A stretch of DNA of 64,000 nucleotides from Aquatica leii (taxonomy: Eukaryota > Arthropoda > Insecta > Coleoptera > Lampyridae), in contig CM069439.1 in assembly GCA_035610365.1 (NCBI GenBank), positions 3,100,001 through 3,164,000 on the forward strand, read 5' to 3'. Shown in pieces: positions 10,262 through 22,400 of this stretch. The notes under the pieces were generated by a model, which saw only the letters and a program-made list of their open reading frames with translations, had not been told where the DNA came from and searched no databases. Numbering within the stretch: the stretch's first letter is position 1; the number at the start of each line of letters is the position of its first letter. A program made the translations under genes and the position numbers.

Positions 10262-13200
10262 CTAATTATCATTACAAATAAGTGCAGCCTCCTTCAACGT
10301 TGTAAGAAGTTTCTCAATATCCGAGTCGTCTAATACGATGCTCACATTAAGTTTTAAATATCCATCGGCATTAACCATATAGATATTTTTAGAGGTACAC
10401 TGAAAATTAAATAGTAATTACACATTAAAGAAACATAGCATACATACGACCCTGTGTATTAAGGTGATTTTTTCGAAACGATTATCAACTTCTTTGGTAG
10501 TTATAACTTTTAAAGGTGATAGCGGATCACTAATAACATTGTAGTGTTCTAAACTTCTTAATTGACGGTCAACCTTGACACATATTGTTTCTAACTCGCC
10601 AAAAATTCCAGGGTTATTTTCAAAAATATCCAGAGCACACACTGCAACCTGGCTGAGAAACGGTGGAAGGGATGCAGAAAAACAATAGCCTAAACTAGAA
10701 AGACGCTGATGTTCTACAACAATAGACGCGCCCACTCCGAAACCTCCAATCGAGCCCAAAGAACCTTCTAAGCTACCCATAATCATATCAACATCAGATC
10801 TCTGTAATAAAAATTCAAGATCAAAATCACATACATGCGGTTCATTAATTTTCGGCTTCAGTCTAAACTGTTTATAAACAACCTAAAAACATGTTTTTAA
10901 ACTTCAAAATTGCTGTAAAACTACGTCATGCTTTAATTACGTTCCTATCAAAATATTTTGTAAAGTCTTAAGAAAAACACGACCCTCCGAAAAATTGTAA
11001 GTATATTTTAGCAAATGAATTTTTATCGAAAACATTTTAGATAATTAATTGCTAAAATTCATTAACGTCCTGTATCCATAACACTTACATCAATACCAAA
11101 ATGTTCAGTAACTCCTCTTCCTTCTTTACCTAAAACCCCAAAAGACAAAGATTCATCTATGAAGATACGTAACTTATATTTTTCTCGTATTTCCATTAAT
11201 TTCGGTAAAGGACAAATAGTTCCCGTGCTGGCATAAATACCTTCCACAATCAAAAATTTTGACATTCTTTTCTAAAAAGAATAAAAAACCGGTAACATAA
11301 ATAATTACAATTTTGTTTATATTTACTTTATGTTTCCCCTTCTTTTCGTATTCTTTTAATTTTTCTTCCAAATCGTTTGTGTCATTATGTTTAAAGTACA
11401 CTACTTGACTTTTAGCAGCTAAAAATCCCTGAGCAGCCGCGAAACTAATTTTTTCATCGCTAAAAGTAAATTTTAAGTATTCTCGAGTATAAAAAAATAA
11501 ATTTGATCACCAAAAAATGATATCAGATTTTTTGCAATAGGCACTAATAGCACTAGAAATTGTTGAGAATCCATACGAATACAGAACTGATTCTTCCATT
11601 TGTAAAAACTTCGCTAAGCGACTTTCTAGTGTTAAGTGAACATCTAAAATGCAAAGTAAAAACAATCAGTGTGTTCTAGAACTTCCCACTAGTAATGGTG
11701 TTTGAGACAGACATGATTTTTGTTAATGACAAACTAAATATCGATGTTGGTATCAGTAGATCTTTTGAAACTTTGATTGCCTTCAATACCTCCAATAATT
11801 TATTTCCAATATCATAATACTTCATATTTCAAATTCTTCGTTACTATTTAAAATGGATTTGAAAGGATGCACAGCAAACGGTGTTGCCATTACCGCCTAC
11901 TATGGCACAAGAAAGTTCAAAATGTAAAAAAAAAGTGTGGGTACACCCAATAGTAGGAAAAAGATTACTACAGTGCACCTTTGTTCATTATTCTCTAAAC
12001 ATTAAAATTTTATAATTACACATAGCAGGCCTGCATTTGTTATCAGTTAAACGCGCGACGTAGCATATGAAAGAAATGTATAGATATTATGCCACGACGT
12101 ATACCGGACTAAACGTTTACATGTGATATAAGCAGTGCTTAAATAAACAGGGTCGTATTTCAAAAATAAAAATATAGGTACGCAAATAAATTAAAGCACT
12201 ACTACTACAGTACTTATAAATGAATGCATCGAAGTTAGTTGTTGTACACGTGAACAACCCGCACTGATCATTGTTCTACCTCCACTTCTCTTGAAACCGA
12301 ATAGAATATAGTTATATCTTAAACATTTCTTATAAATTAGAAAACTAAGAAGTTTCCTGCGAGTAAATGTTGATACACAATTTCTTTGTACATTCTGCAC
12401 TACACTTACTTCTTTTTTGACTGATACGTCAAGAATTTGACTGTAGGTATAAACCATAGTGCGCGAGTTATAGTTCGCAGCACTTTAGATTCATATCTTT
12501 ACAATGTTTCAAAATTTGACGTTGAGCGAGAAGGCCACTGCTGTATACCAAATAAATAAAGATTCCATGGAACACAAAACAACAATATAAGAGACGAGAG
12601 ATAATTTAAAAAAACGAAAACAGCGCGACCAATTTAACAAATTTCAGTTAAACTCGGCTAAAGTCGAAGTGAAGAAGTTTTAGTCTCTATAGAATCACTT
12701 ACCTACTGTTCCATAAAATCCTCGCGGTCCACAAGATCCCACTCCGTACTTTTTAATGCAGACTTCAGCTTCCTTTCTAAATTCATGATTATTCAAAAAA
12801 TTAAAATAGTTTACTTTGGCTAAATTCAAACATCCTGGAATCGACTAAAATTTTTACTTAGTAGTGTTTTAGTAGTTTAATGTTACTTACTTCATCTGGA
12901 GCTGGAATCTCTATATCTTTATTATCATAGTGAATTTTGCTGTAGTCGATTAGTGGCTCTGGTTTGTATGTCAAAATTCGTTCATTGAGTAACTGTAATA
13001 CATAATATATATAATTTATTTTGTTATAAAAAAGTTACCCAAACAATATTACAAATGGCTATTGAATAACAAAAAAAGTTCGGAAACAAGTGCGAATAAG
13101 GAATTAGTCAGGAAGTAGGAACATATAACTGAAAATTTGCAATTAAATATAGAAACGGCAGGATTGAACAGTGTAGAAATTGTAATTGTTAGAGAGTTCT

Positions 13201-14496
13201 GGCTGCTGTAGTTCATTAGTTGTTGATTCAAACTTTGCAACTCTTTCTACTCTTTTATTTTAAATTGTTTGAGATCTCCTATCAACTTTAGATTGTAGCA
13301 ATTTGTATGTGAATATACAGTCTTGCTTAAATCTCCAATTTTCCTGTCATTACATTTATAAAAACCTGCACAAGTAAATGCTACAATACTGTTATAAATC
13401 AACTTGAGTTTGTTCTTGAATACATAGAGCGCAGTGAAAGGTTACTAAAACAGTTTACAATAGACACCACCATGCAGCATATCGCTTAGGAGAAGGATTG
13501 CCTGTAGTCTATTTAATTTGAAAAGAGTGCACATAAATAACACATATATAAGTACACAAATAAATTAAATAAAGTTTAACTTGTAAATAAAAATGTTACT
13601 TAATATGCCTCTTACTATTGCAACGTTACTGCAATTTAAGATACACAAAAACCAATTGCATCAGAAGACGCTGTAGCCCTGGACATTGTTTATATCCACT
13701 TTCTCTGGAAACACTATATAGCATTAAGTAACTTGAATCCTGTATTATCGTAGGTATAATTGTTCGGTACACCAGTGCTATTTCACAATCTCTGTCAGAG
13801 AGAAATAACATAAGAATTTGCTCAATGATCATACCATAAGGCTTTTGACGTTATGTATATTAACATATTGTTATATATATATACTCTTAAGTATGCATTT
13901 TTGTACATACACATATGCAAACTTGCTACTAGTTTTCATCTAAAGTTATGAAAATTGCTCTTTATGATTTGACTCCATGTTAGTAGTTCCTTTTCTGCAT
14001 ATATATGAGCATTATAGTATCGCTTATTACTACACCTTGAGATTATTACTTAAGACAATTTGAGAGCTCCCAATGGAGAAAGTTACATTTTTCTTTATTA
14101 ACTTCTTAGTCGGTTAGCTTTAACAACCAATATTTAAGTACATGTAGAATATAAAGCATTTTTTTAGTAAAATTACTTAATTAAGGTTGTGTTCGATTTG
14201 TACAACTTAATCTCACGAATATTTCAAGGCTAAGCAAAAATAACTAACACAGAAAATGAATGACTTACAACACATCAAAATGTAATAAATCCACAATAAA
14301 GATTTGGGTTATTTACCTCCTCATTAATCTCTTTTTTCGGTTGTTTTTTCTTACTCAAATAGAAAACAGTGCAGACTAAAACAATTATTGCTGGACCAAT
14401 TGTATTTAAGGCATTTTCCTGTAAATAATGAATTCGGTTAATGGAGTCTTAAACACTTTTAATAATAAGAGGTTATAGTACCTTAAAAGTATCCAT
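10262..14496 (-). CDS. SPTLC1: Serine palmitoyltransferase subunit 1 (SPTLC1), 9 exons
   Basis: Exons in transcription order: 14482-14496, 14317-14418, 12891-12992, 12703-12844, 11511-11643, 11327-11459, 11089-11271, 10448-10801, 10262-10399. They total 1302 nt (433 aa), in phase throughout. The protein pairs with SPTLC2 in the ER to condense serine and palmitoyl-CoA, the first step of sphingolipid synthesis. An N-terminal membrane segment ([19 protein letters not shown]) is followed by the fold-type I aminotransferase domain. Hallmarks are [51 protein letters not shown] and [12 protein letters not shown]. The region where SPTLC2 carries the PLP-binding Lys reads LGSIGGF with no Lys, as expected for the non-catalytic subunit. 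The Cys mutated in human HSAN1 (GSCGPRG) is kept. The protein is about 40 aa shorter than human, mainly near the C-terminus. The exon 8 donor (GTATGT, 10447) was preferred to a weaker one 3 nt upstream. Confidence 0.93.
12993..14316 (-). other. SPTLC1 intron 2
   Basis: A 1.3-kb intron, AT-rich, with a short TA-rich tract near 13870. No coding or repeat structure was supported in it. Confidence 0.5.
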
Positions 14497-14576
14497 TTTA
14501 CTATTTTACACTGATTTTACCGGATTTTACTGAGTAAAATGTGTTGTTTGACATACGTATGAATCTGGTATGAATG

Positions 14577-14842
14577 AAAGCAATTCAGTAGTTTCACTCG
14601 GCAGTTTGATTTTTGTGTAACATTTTTAGCCAATGTGCATTTAAAGTAGCTTATATCATTCTTATATGTTGGGACTCGATTGGAACGATGAGATTTGTCA
14701 AAATTACGTCGCCTCATTTGAACGTACTTACAAACGTTTCCAAAATCAGTCAATTTACCACTGCGCATTATGCTACGAGTTTAACTGTGCTAAGACAATT
14801 ATTTTGGAGAAATTTGCTCAAGTGAAACTACTGATTTGTTTC
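14577..14842. repeat. TIR element beside the SPTLC1 start
   Basis: The left arm GCAATTCAGTAGTTTCACT (14580-14598) pairs with AGTGAAACTACTGATTTGT (14821-14839), with a few mismatches. The interior (about 220 nt) has no credible ORF, but carries a motif (reverse complement CTCGTAGCATAATGCGCAGT) that recurs at about 1507, 42528 and 42655. It lies 80 bp upstream of the SPTLC1 start codon, so it may sit in the promoter or 5' UTR. Confidence 0.65.
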
Positions 14843-16129
14843 TAATAATAAAATCACTAAGTAAAATCACATGTAGATTTGCATTGTTGTTTGCATAAAC
14901 TAATGTAGTGCTTTTAGCGACACCTATCGGCAGAAATATAACTATTTTTATAAGATAAAGTTTTCACTCGAGGGTTTCACTATAAAACATGATAATATGT
15001 AGATAATAATTTTTTCGAGTTATTTTAAATTAAGTAAATTTTTTAATTTGAAATAAATTAAATCATTAACCCTAAAAAAATATTAATTACCTTTCCTTTC
15101 GTATTTGAATGTCTGCCAAAACGCTTACGAAAAAGTTAAACGAGAATCTTTATATGGTAAAATTCGAAATTCTCTTTAATAAACAATAAAGAAAAAAACG
15201 TGTATGCTTAATATAACTGAAAAACTAGCATTTCTGCACGTTTTACAGAGACTAAAACCAACAAAACTACAAGAAAATAAGTTTAGATAGATTTGCAAAA
15301 TAATATTATTTTACGTAAACAATTTATAAGTCATTTCAATGTTCATCAAACAAGCTCTAAGAATGACAAAACGGTACCCGAGCTTGATTAATCAAAAACG
15401 CCGAAATTAGAAACGGTTTAGATGTCTCTAAAGTAATAACCCCCACAGTTATTACATGTAGATAAAAAAAGAATCCAGAAACTGTTATTAGCAGCTAAGC
15501 AACATTAACAGTTGTAGGCGAGTACAGGGTTAAGTCTCCGTTCATACGAATTCTAAACCAATTAACCTCAATTTCTTTTTTTAACTGGTTTGAGATAACG
15601 TTGAGTATGAGACCTACCCAACTATAAGATTTTGATCAAATACCTCATGTTCAAATAACAGTAACACAATAGATATCTACGAGTACTAATTATAAACCAA
15701 ATCAGCAATTTACCCTTTAAGACATTTCTCATTATGACTAACGAAATCTGTAAAAATAGTTTTACCTCAAACATATTGATTATTAAAAAAATAAACTTGC
15801 AACACAGTAAAATATTTTATTTACATAATTAGTATTCTTTGTGCTTAGCCAATATTAATACAACCTTTTAAATAAAATTTCCACACTTTGAAAAAAATAT
15901 CACGAATATTGCGAATAAAAATAATAGTAAAAAGAGTATCAAATATAATATGGATTTGTAAACTTATATAAGATCATATTTGTATCACAATGAAAAGGCA
16001 ATGTTTAACTATACTAGCAGATTACTGTTCTTTATACGTTGTATCATCCTACTTGTGAGCAACATCGCATTTTTAAATAGGTAAAGCAAATAGCTACATT
16101 CTATATGTTTTGTTTGTACATGATCATAA
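14843..16129. other. Intergenic: SPTLC1 5' side to the 3' end of an arrestin gene
   Basis: AT-rich sequence that probably includes the 3' UTR of the minus-strand arrestin gene (below 16130). No gene or clear repeat was found. Confidence 0.4.
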
Positions 16130-19100
16130 TTAATTATTCGAGTAACTGTAAACTGGGTACATTGGAGAGTATTGTTGACGATTGTCAGAAAACATCATGT
16201 ATTCGTTGTCGCCTTTTTCTTTGATCGAGTTTGTCCCAAATTGACTTTCAGCAAACGTAGGCAACGCTAATATCAAATTTATATTAAAGAAATTCAAAGA
16301 AGTAGAAGCAATTTTACCTGGATAAATGTTACCATTATGTAGCCACCCCATTGCTGGACCTTCCGAACTGATGTCCTTGTTTGGTGGTGTTACAGTATCA
16401 CCAGTGTTAATAGGTGTTGGAGCAGTAGCTGCTGGTGCCAATGGCGTTGTACCAATTGTAATAGGCACTTTTCCACTTAAATTAGTATGAAATCCTGATA
16501 TATTTAATTCTACCTATAATACAAATAATTAAATATCGTAAAATGTAAAATTCTTACGCACATATAGCTCATAATCAAGATCTATAAGATTGCAATTAGT
16601 GAGATTCGATGGAGGTATCGGTGGTATAGTAATCGGTTGGTTGTATGTGTTAGATCCATGTGGCGTGATAGATCCAACCTTAATCTCAGTTATTACTTTT
16701 ATATCTTTCCTTATTTCTTTTCGAGGTGTTTGCGTATGATAAGTCACTATCTAAAATAATATTCATTTTATTCAGTAAAATGATAAGAAACAACTTTGAA
16801 AAAAAAACTGAAACAAAAAAAATTAAAATTACTACTTGAAATATAAAAACAACGTTAGAATCATGCAACATAGTAGTATTATAACATACATGAAAATCAC
16901 ATTGAACAATAAACAGAAAGAAATTTATATATAAGAGCAAAGGTTTCCACAGCCGGAGTCTATACTGAGACGAGAACGTCTGCCAGGTTTAGATCGTGTC
17001 ATTTTCGTAAGGGGCTTCATTAGGGCGTTAGAGAAATAAAAAACTCAAACAAGCAACCAGAATTTAACTAAAAACCTCTAAAAAGTTAGGTAATTAACTT
17101 GTGGACCAAGCCAAATTCTAAACTTTAAAAAAGTAATAACGAGAACAATAAATTTTAAAAACCAACAACAATCTAACAAAGAATCACAACAGAGTTAGGT
17201 AATCAACTTGTAAACCAAGCCAAATCTAAACTCAATAGAAGTGAAGAAGTAGTTTACGTATATAAAGAAGTGTCGAAACGGTTGGTTAAGCGCAACTGTG
17301 ATTGGGTTACAGTCGAAAAGAGGCGTAACCCAAAACCAATATCGCGGATAAAGTTATTGAACTGTTTTATGATTTCAATGCTCTCTCGGATTTTCCTTTT
17401 GAAGAAGAATACTTTTCGCAATCACCGAAATGTAAATGAAATCTTTATTGTGACCTGTAATAAAATGATCATGTTCTGAAACACGCGTGATGACGAATCA
17501 ACCGGTTTCGCGCCTTGATTCTCAGGTTGGCAAATAGAAAAAGAATTATATGAGCAGTTAAAGTGAGCAGTGGCGTATTGAACAACTTAATAATATTCGT
17601 GTTTGTTCTTAGTTTTATCTGTAGATTAGATTTTACTAAAAAGGAAACAATATTTTAATATAGTGCGAGAAAAAGTGTTTGATTTTTTCTTCCAAACGTG
17701 GTCCAAAAAAGGTGAAAACCACTCATTTATAGTAACAGAAGTACTAAAATATTGTGCGTTTGACTTCAAGCTGATAAATGGGAGACTGAAGCGAAGTTGC
17801 AGATGAAGCTGTATAAAAAAATAGATAATAAAAAACTATAATAACATTATAGAACTTAAATGCAAAGACAGGTAAAAAACAATAAATAAATTAGATAGCA
17901 TATAAACTGATAAACACAATATAACACAAAGTTTTCTTAGATGGGTGGGCACAAATCAGCACTCAATGGATGTTTTCAAAAATAAGTAATTATCGTTTAT
18001 TGGGCGGGCGTGTGGATGTGGACTCGCACGTGGAAAACAGCAGTTTTATATTGACTTACGCAGATCGGAGTTTACTTTCAATTTTGCATATCGTACGTCT
18101 GAACATATACGTATTTATAACTTAAAAACAATCAATTTTCTTTTGCGCAGACACAAAGACCTAACTCGCATGCGCGACCGATTTATGTTGCATCAACTAC
18201 AGTTGATGATAGTATTTTCACGAAATGATATAAAATATATAATTCCATATAAGCTTGACTTAGAAACAAATTAATTATTGATCATGTCAAATGGGCTCAA
18301 GTCTCAGTGTAAAGATTGTAATGGCTTATCAGATATTACTCACAAATGTAGTATTTATACGCAGATTAGATTAAAACATATATCAGTAAAATGTATAAAG
18401 AATTTAATAACCTACAAACTCAAATGATTTTATGTGTAATTGCTATGCAAACTCTAATATGTGATAATAGTTACATATGTTTTAGTACAGTGCCTAATAT
18501 TTAGTAAAAACCAGTAAAAGTGAAATAATAAAAAAAAAACGATAGAAGATAACAAAATACTTATAAATAATGAAAAAATACGGTAAGTTACAATTTGTTA
18601 AGTGCATTAATATAAAAATTACCTTTCTTAGCAACAATTGAACATTGGTAATTTCAATGTTAGATATATTATCCACTTCCATGACAACAGGAAGTAACTG
18701 CCCTGAAACAAATCCAGTCCTTGGAATTGAAACAATACAAGTTAGAGGTCCCGATTTGCAGCAAAAACAACAGAAGTATTTTTCCAATGTTAATTTTGCA
18801 GGTTCCTACAATGACACTGATTACTACCAATATTATCCAGTAAATGCATGTACCTTTAATCTAGGATTTGAATTTAAGTCTAATGGCGAAAGTATAGTGA
18901 ACGCCTTCTTAGTAACTTGATCAAATTTCCATGGTCTATCAAAAGTAACTTGAATTATATAACGTACATATCCAAAATCTCCTTCAAAAGAAGAAGGTAG
19001 AGTTGGTGGCAAAATGCAAGTGAATGGATAAGAATGATGTCCAGATGGAATTTCAACTTCATCACCTAAATGTCATAAGACTAATAATTTCGACTGTAAT

Positions 19101-19438
19101 AATTTGTCATTATACCTTGACCACCAATCAAATAATATTCGATTTTGAAGTATTCTTCATGACCACTAACTTCGATCTGTTCATTTTCTTGTTTCCCTTC
19201 ATTGCTAGTATGTGTTTCTTCAATAAACCAGCTGGTATTCGCATCTCCCTTGAATAAGATTGACACACCTTTGAGAGTAAAAAAAAAAAAATAACGATAA
19301 CATATAATTAACTTAATTATTACCTCTGACTTTCTTTGGGGAATCTAAATCAAATTCTACTCTACCCGTAACAGTTTGTCCTACATAATAAGCTCCCCAA
19401 TTATTATCGAGTATTATCTCGCAAGACTTTAAGCCCAT
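16130..19438 (-). CDS. Arrestin domain-containing protein (alpha-arrestin), 7 exons, paralogue A
   Basis: Exons: 19324-19438, 19116-19268, 18854-19065, 18623-18805, 16558-16750, 16318-16509, 16130-16266. They total 1185 nt (394 aa), phase consistent. The N-arrestin fold starts MGLKSCEIILDNNWGAYYVG and ends with the family signature FGYVRYIIQVTFDRPWKFDQ. The C-arrestin fold starts after a Cys cluster (KYFCCFCCKSGPL) and contains GFVSGQLLPVVMEVDN and PITIGTTPL. The tail PTFAESQFGTNSIKEKGDNE matches insect ARRDC proteins. It contains no PPxY motif. Family role: adaptors linking membrane proteins to ubiquitin ligases and endocytosis, but without PPxY the NEDD4 link is uncertain here. The acceptor at 16510 was chosen for phase. 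Intron 4 (16751-18622) is 1.9 kb and repeat-laden. The gene lies head to head with paralogue B at 25323, with the same 183-nt exon 4. Confidence 0.88.
16938..17010 (+). repeat. Partial copy of the palindromic element, in arrestin A intron 4
   Basis: The string CCGGAGTCTATACTGAGACG and the following AGAACGTCTGCCAGGTTTAG closely match 8814-8852 of the palindromic insertion (CCGGAGTCTATACTAAGATA, AGAACGTCTTCCGGGTTTGG). The match fades after about 70 nt and no second arm is seen. It is therefore a truncated or older copy. Confidence 0.6.
17084..17232 (+). repeat. Two 40-bp direct repeats
   Basis: AGTTAGGTAATTAACTTGTG with ACCAAGCCAAATTCTAAACT (17084-17124) recurs as AGTTAGGTAATCAACTTGTA with ACCAAGCCAAATCTAAACT (17193-17232), spaced about 109 nt apart. 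A small palindrome, GGGTTACAG...GCGTAACCC, follows near 17305-17332. This looks like the sub-repeat region of a transposon. It lies just downstream of the partial palindromic-element copy. Confidence 0.6.
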
Positions 19439-22400
19439 GTTAGCGAATAAAATATGGTAAGGGAATAAAAAGGTAATTATAGCGTGAGAAGTTTAAAAAT
19501 GTAGGAGGTCAAGGCACCTCCAAGCGGAAACAAATATATAGGGTTATGTCAAAGATGTCCAATGTCATTCGGATCCGGGTCTAAATGGTTGCATTCGACA
19601 ATTGTATTACATATACATGATAATGAACAAAAATAAATATTCTATTGGTTGATTCATGCAGCTTAATTTTATTTAATTCTATTTTAAACTAATAGGAATT
19701 TTCCCGTTCGTGCAAACAATTTATATATTAGTAGTGCTTTTTCAACACTCAACTTATCTTTTCCAAATTCTAACAGTTAAAAAAAACTGCTGTATTTGGT
19801 ATCAAACATATTATGTTAAACTACGATTAAAGTAATTCGAAAATTTTTTGGCGCTCGAGAAGTAAAGGGAAGGTAGTACGAATCAGTTGTGGTGTAATTA
19901 TACTTAATTCAAAAAAACACTTCTTATTACGTTGCCAGATATGATTAGAGTAGCTTGAATCTCGTCCGACAGTCAAAAAAAAAACATTACTTTGCAGTTA
20001 TCTATAGTAATTTATTCGTTTATAAAGACAGCGTAATTTGGCTGAAAAAAAAGTCAATAATTCACTAACGTTTTAAATTAGGATAAATTGTACTTGTACT
20101 TGTAATTCAACTATTATGGCATAACACTACCACACATTGTCGAAAAATTTAGAACTACCGTTACTACTTACTCTCCAAACGACATGCTTTTTGACAAATT
20201 TAGTTTAGTTCCTACTCTCACAAATAGTGTCGAGTGTTCTTCTATAAGACTAAAGCTGCGTTCACATAACATAAACGTTAATGTATAGTTGTACTCTTGT
20301 ACTTCAGTTGCAGTGTAGTCGTAAAAAGAACATCGATTGTCAATCACATATATTCTACGTTCCGAATCTTCAATTAAATTTTTTGATCAACAATGTTACT
20401 CAGGTACACCTGTCACGTGCGACCACCACCGACGTAATTATCAGCGAGTCTAGTGAGACTGGTATCTCGATAAACCTCTCAAAGCCCTTGCCAAGAAAAA
20501 TGTAACTGACACATAATAGTATCTTTTTATGCACAATTGGACTAAGCCTTCCTCAACGCAAATGATGTCTAGTTATGCGCATAGTGACCACTTCCCTTTA
20601 TATTGCCAAAACATAATTCAACGCTTCCCAGAAAACTCCATGTATCTACATATCCAAAACCATCGAATTCAGTGTTGTAATATGTATTTTTATTTTAGTA
20701 CCTAGATACAGAGGTACAGGTACTTTGTAAAAAAATAAGTAGTCAGGTATAGATACAAGCAGTTTTTTTTAAAAACTACCTAAGCACAGATATAGGTACT
20801 AAATAAAAAAAATATAGGCACATTATTTAGGTACTTTTATCAACTATTTATCTAAAAATCAAATTTAGAATTATTTAAAATGTATAATATAGTAAACATT
20901 GAAAAATGCTTTTTTGTGCTGCCAACATCACTAACGTCAATATTCGTTCGTTAATGTAGTTACGTAATAAGCAAAAAAGCTCTAGAGTGGCAAAATGAAA
21001 ACTAGAAATCCACATAAAACGAATTGGTCAAAGTCAATTATTATATTAGAACGTGTATAGGTGGAAAGGTAATTTAAAAACTATTTTAAAATAGCGTTAT
21101 TTCGAATTTCGCATTATTACTTCCGCTTTATTTTGAATTTTCTTTTCATATAAAGTACATTGTGAACTGCCAAATCATTTAAAAATCGCGTTATTCTGAT
21201 TGTCGCGTTATTTCGGTTGGCGTTATTTTGCTAGTTGTCTATATATGTATATTTATTATAGGTCGAGACGAACGGTCTTAAGTCAAAAGTTTTTTTTGGC
21301 AAAATAACTATTATAAGTGTAATGTTGTTGTTGTGGTAGTAGCATTTATTTGTTTAGTTTTATTCATTATATACTTTATGTTTAGCAATATAATCAGATC
21401 TTCTTAAGAGCTGCTCTTAACTAACTAATCGGTTGTCATCTGCCTCATCTATACACCAGGGTCACCAAACTGCAATTAATTGTTTTGAATCCGGATAGTT
21501 ACACTCCTATTCTAGATGGCGTTAGCATTGGACAGTTTACGATATTATTTTTGGTTTTTTGCGTCGTATCTGTTATTTCAGCATCTATGGTTCACTGCCT
21601 TGAGCCAATGGGCAATGAACATCTTTTGTTTTATCTATCTATGTTTAATGATTATGTTTTTGAAATGGTTTTAAACTTCTCTAAGGCGTCATTTGAGTTT
21701 TGTTGATTTCCCATTTTTTAAAAAGTTATTAATTTTTCTTGTATTAGTGTTTTATTTCATAATCCAACAAATTCAATTTCAAAGTTTTCCTGCTGCGTTT
21801 TTAACTGATTTTAGTTCCGTTCCTAAACTAGATGGCAGTAATAAGAGTTCAAACGAAAACATTGCAGCTTGGCTGTTGCCAATATGTGCAACTTATATCA
21901 AAATAAGTACATATTTGGAATTTATTGTTCTGGTGTACTAATGTACTAATCAAATTTTAAAAATTAGTGCAGTATTAAAAAAAGTCAAATTTTGTGTTTT
22001 ACACAAAAAATGTTCATTTCAACAAATGTTTGTTTTTAGACGTTTCAGAAAACACTAATATATAATGTATGTAAATGTAGACCATACGGATAATATAAAC
22101 GGTCGAATGCAGCAAATAACTAGAAAACATATATGTCCGATTGCATAAAGCAAAGTTAACTATGTTCTTAGCTGACTCCGTTGTTAATCGTAGCTATTGA
22201 TGTGAGAATGTCGTCAGCAATACAATTGATTTTGTACCAATGACGACGCTTAACAACATGAACACGTAGTAACTACATCGTCAAAGTTAACAATGCTTTA
22301 TACAACTGAGCCTTCAATATTTTAAGCACGTCACTTTATGAATGTTTTTAAATGTATTTGATGTTACGCATAACGTTTATGAAAAAATCGACAACCTTTA

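Noticed and set aside
16130-16750. Separate small gene for the last three arrestin A exons beyond the 1.9-kb intron
   Set aside because: Phase continues from exon 4 and the C-arrestin fold would be cut in half without them; paralogue B has the same order.
21485-21941. Two hydrophobic ORFs (73 and 82 aa) between the arrestin genes
   Set aside because: AT-rich chance frames rich in Phe/Leu/Ile with no family pattern or splice context.
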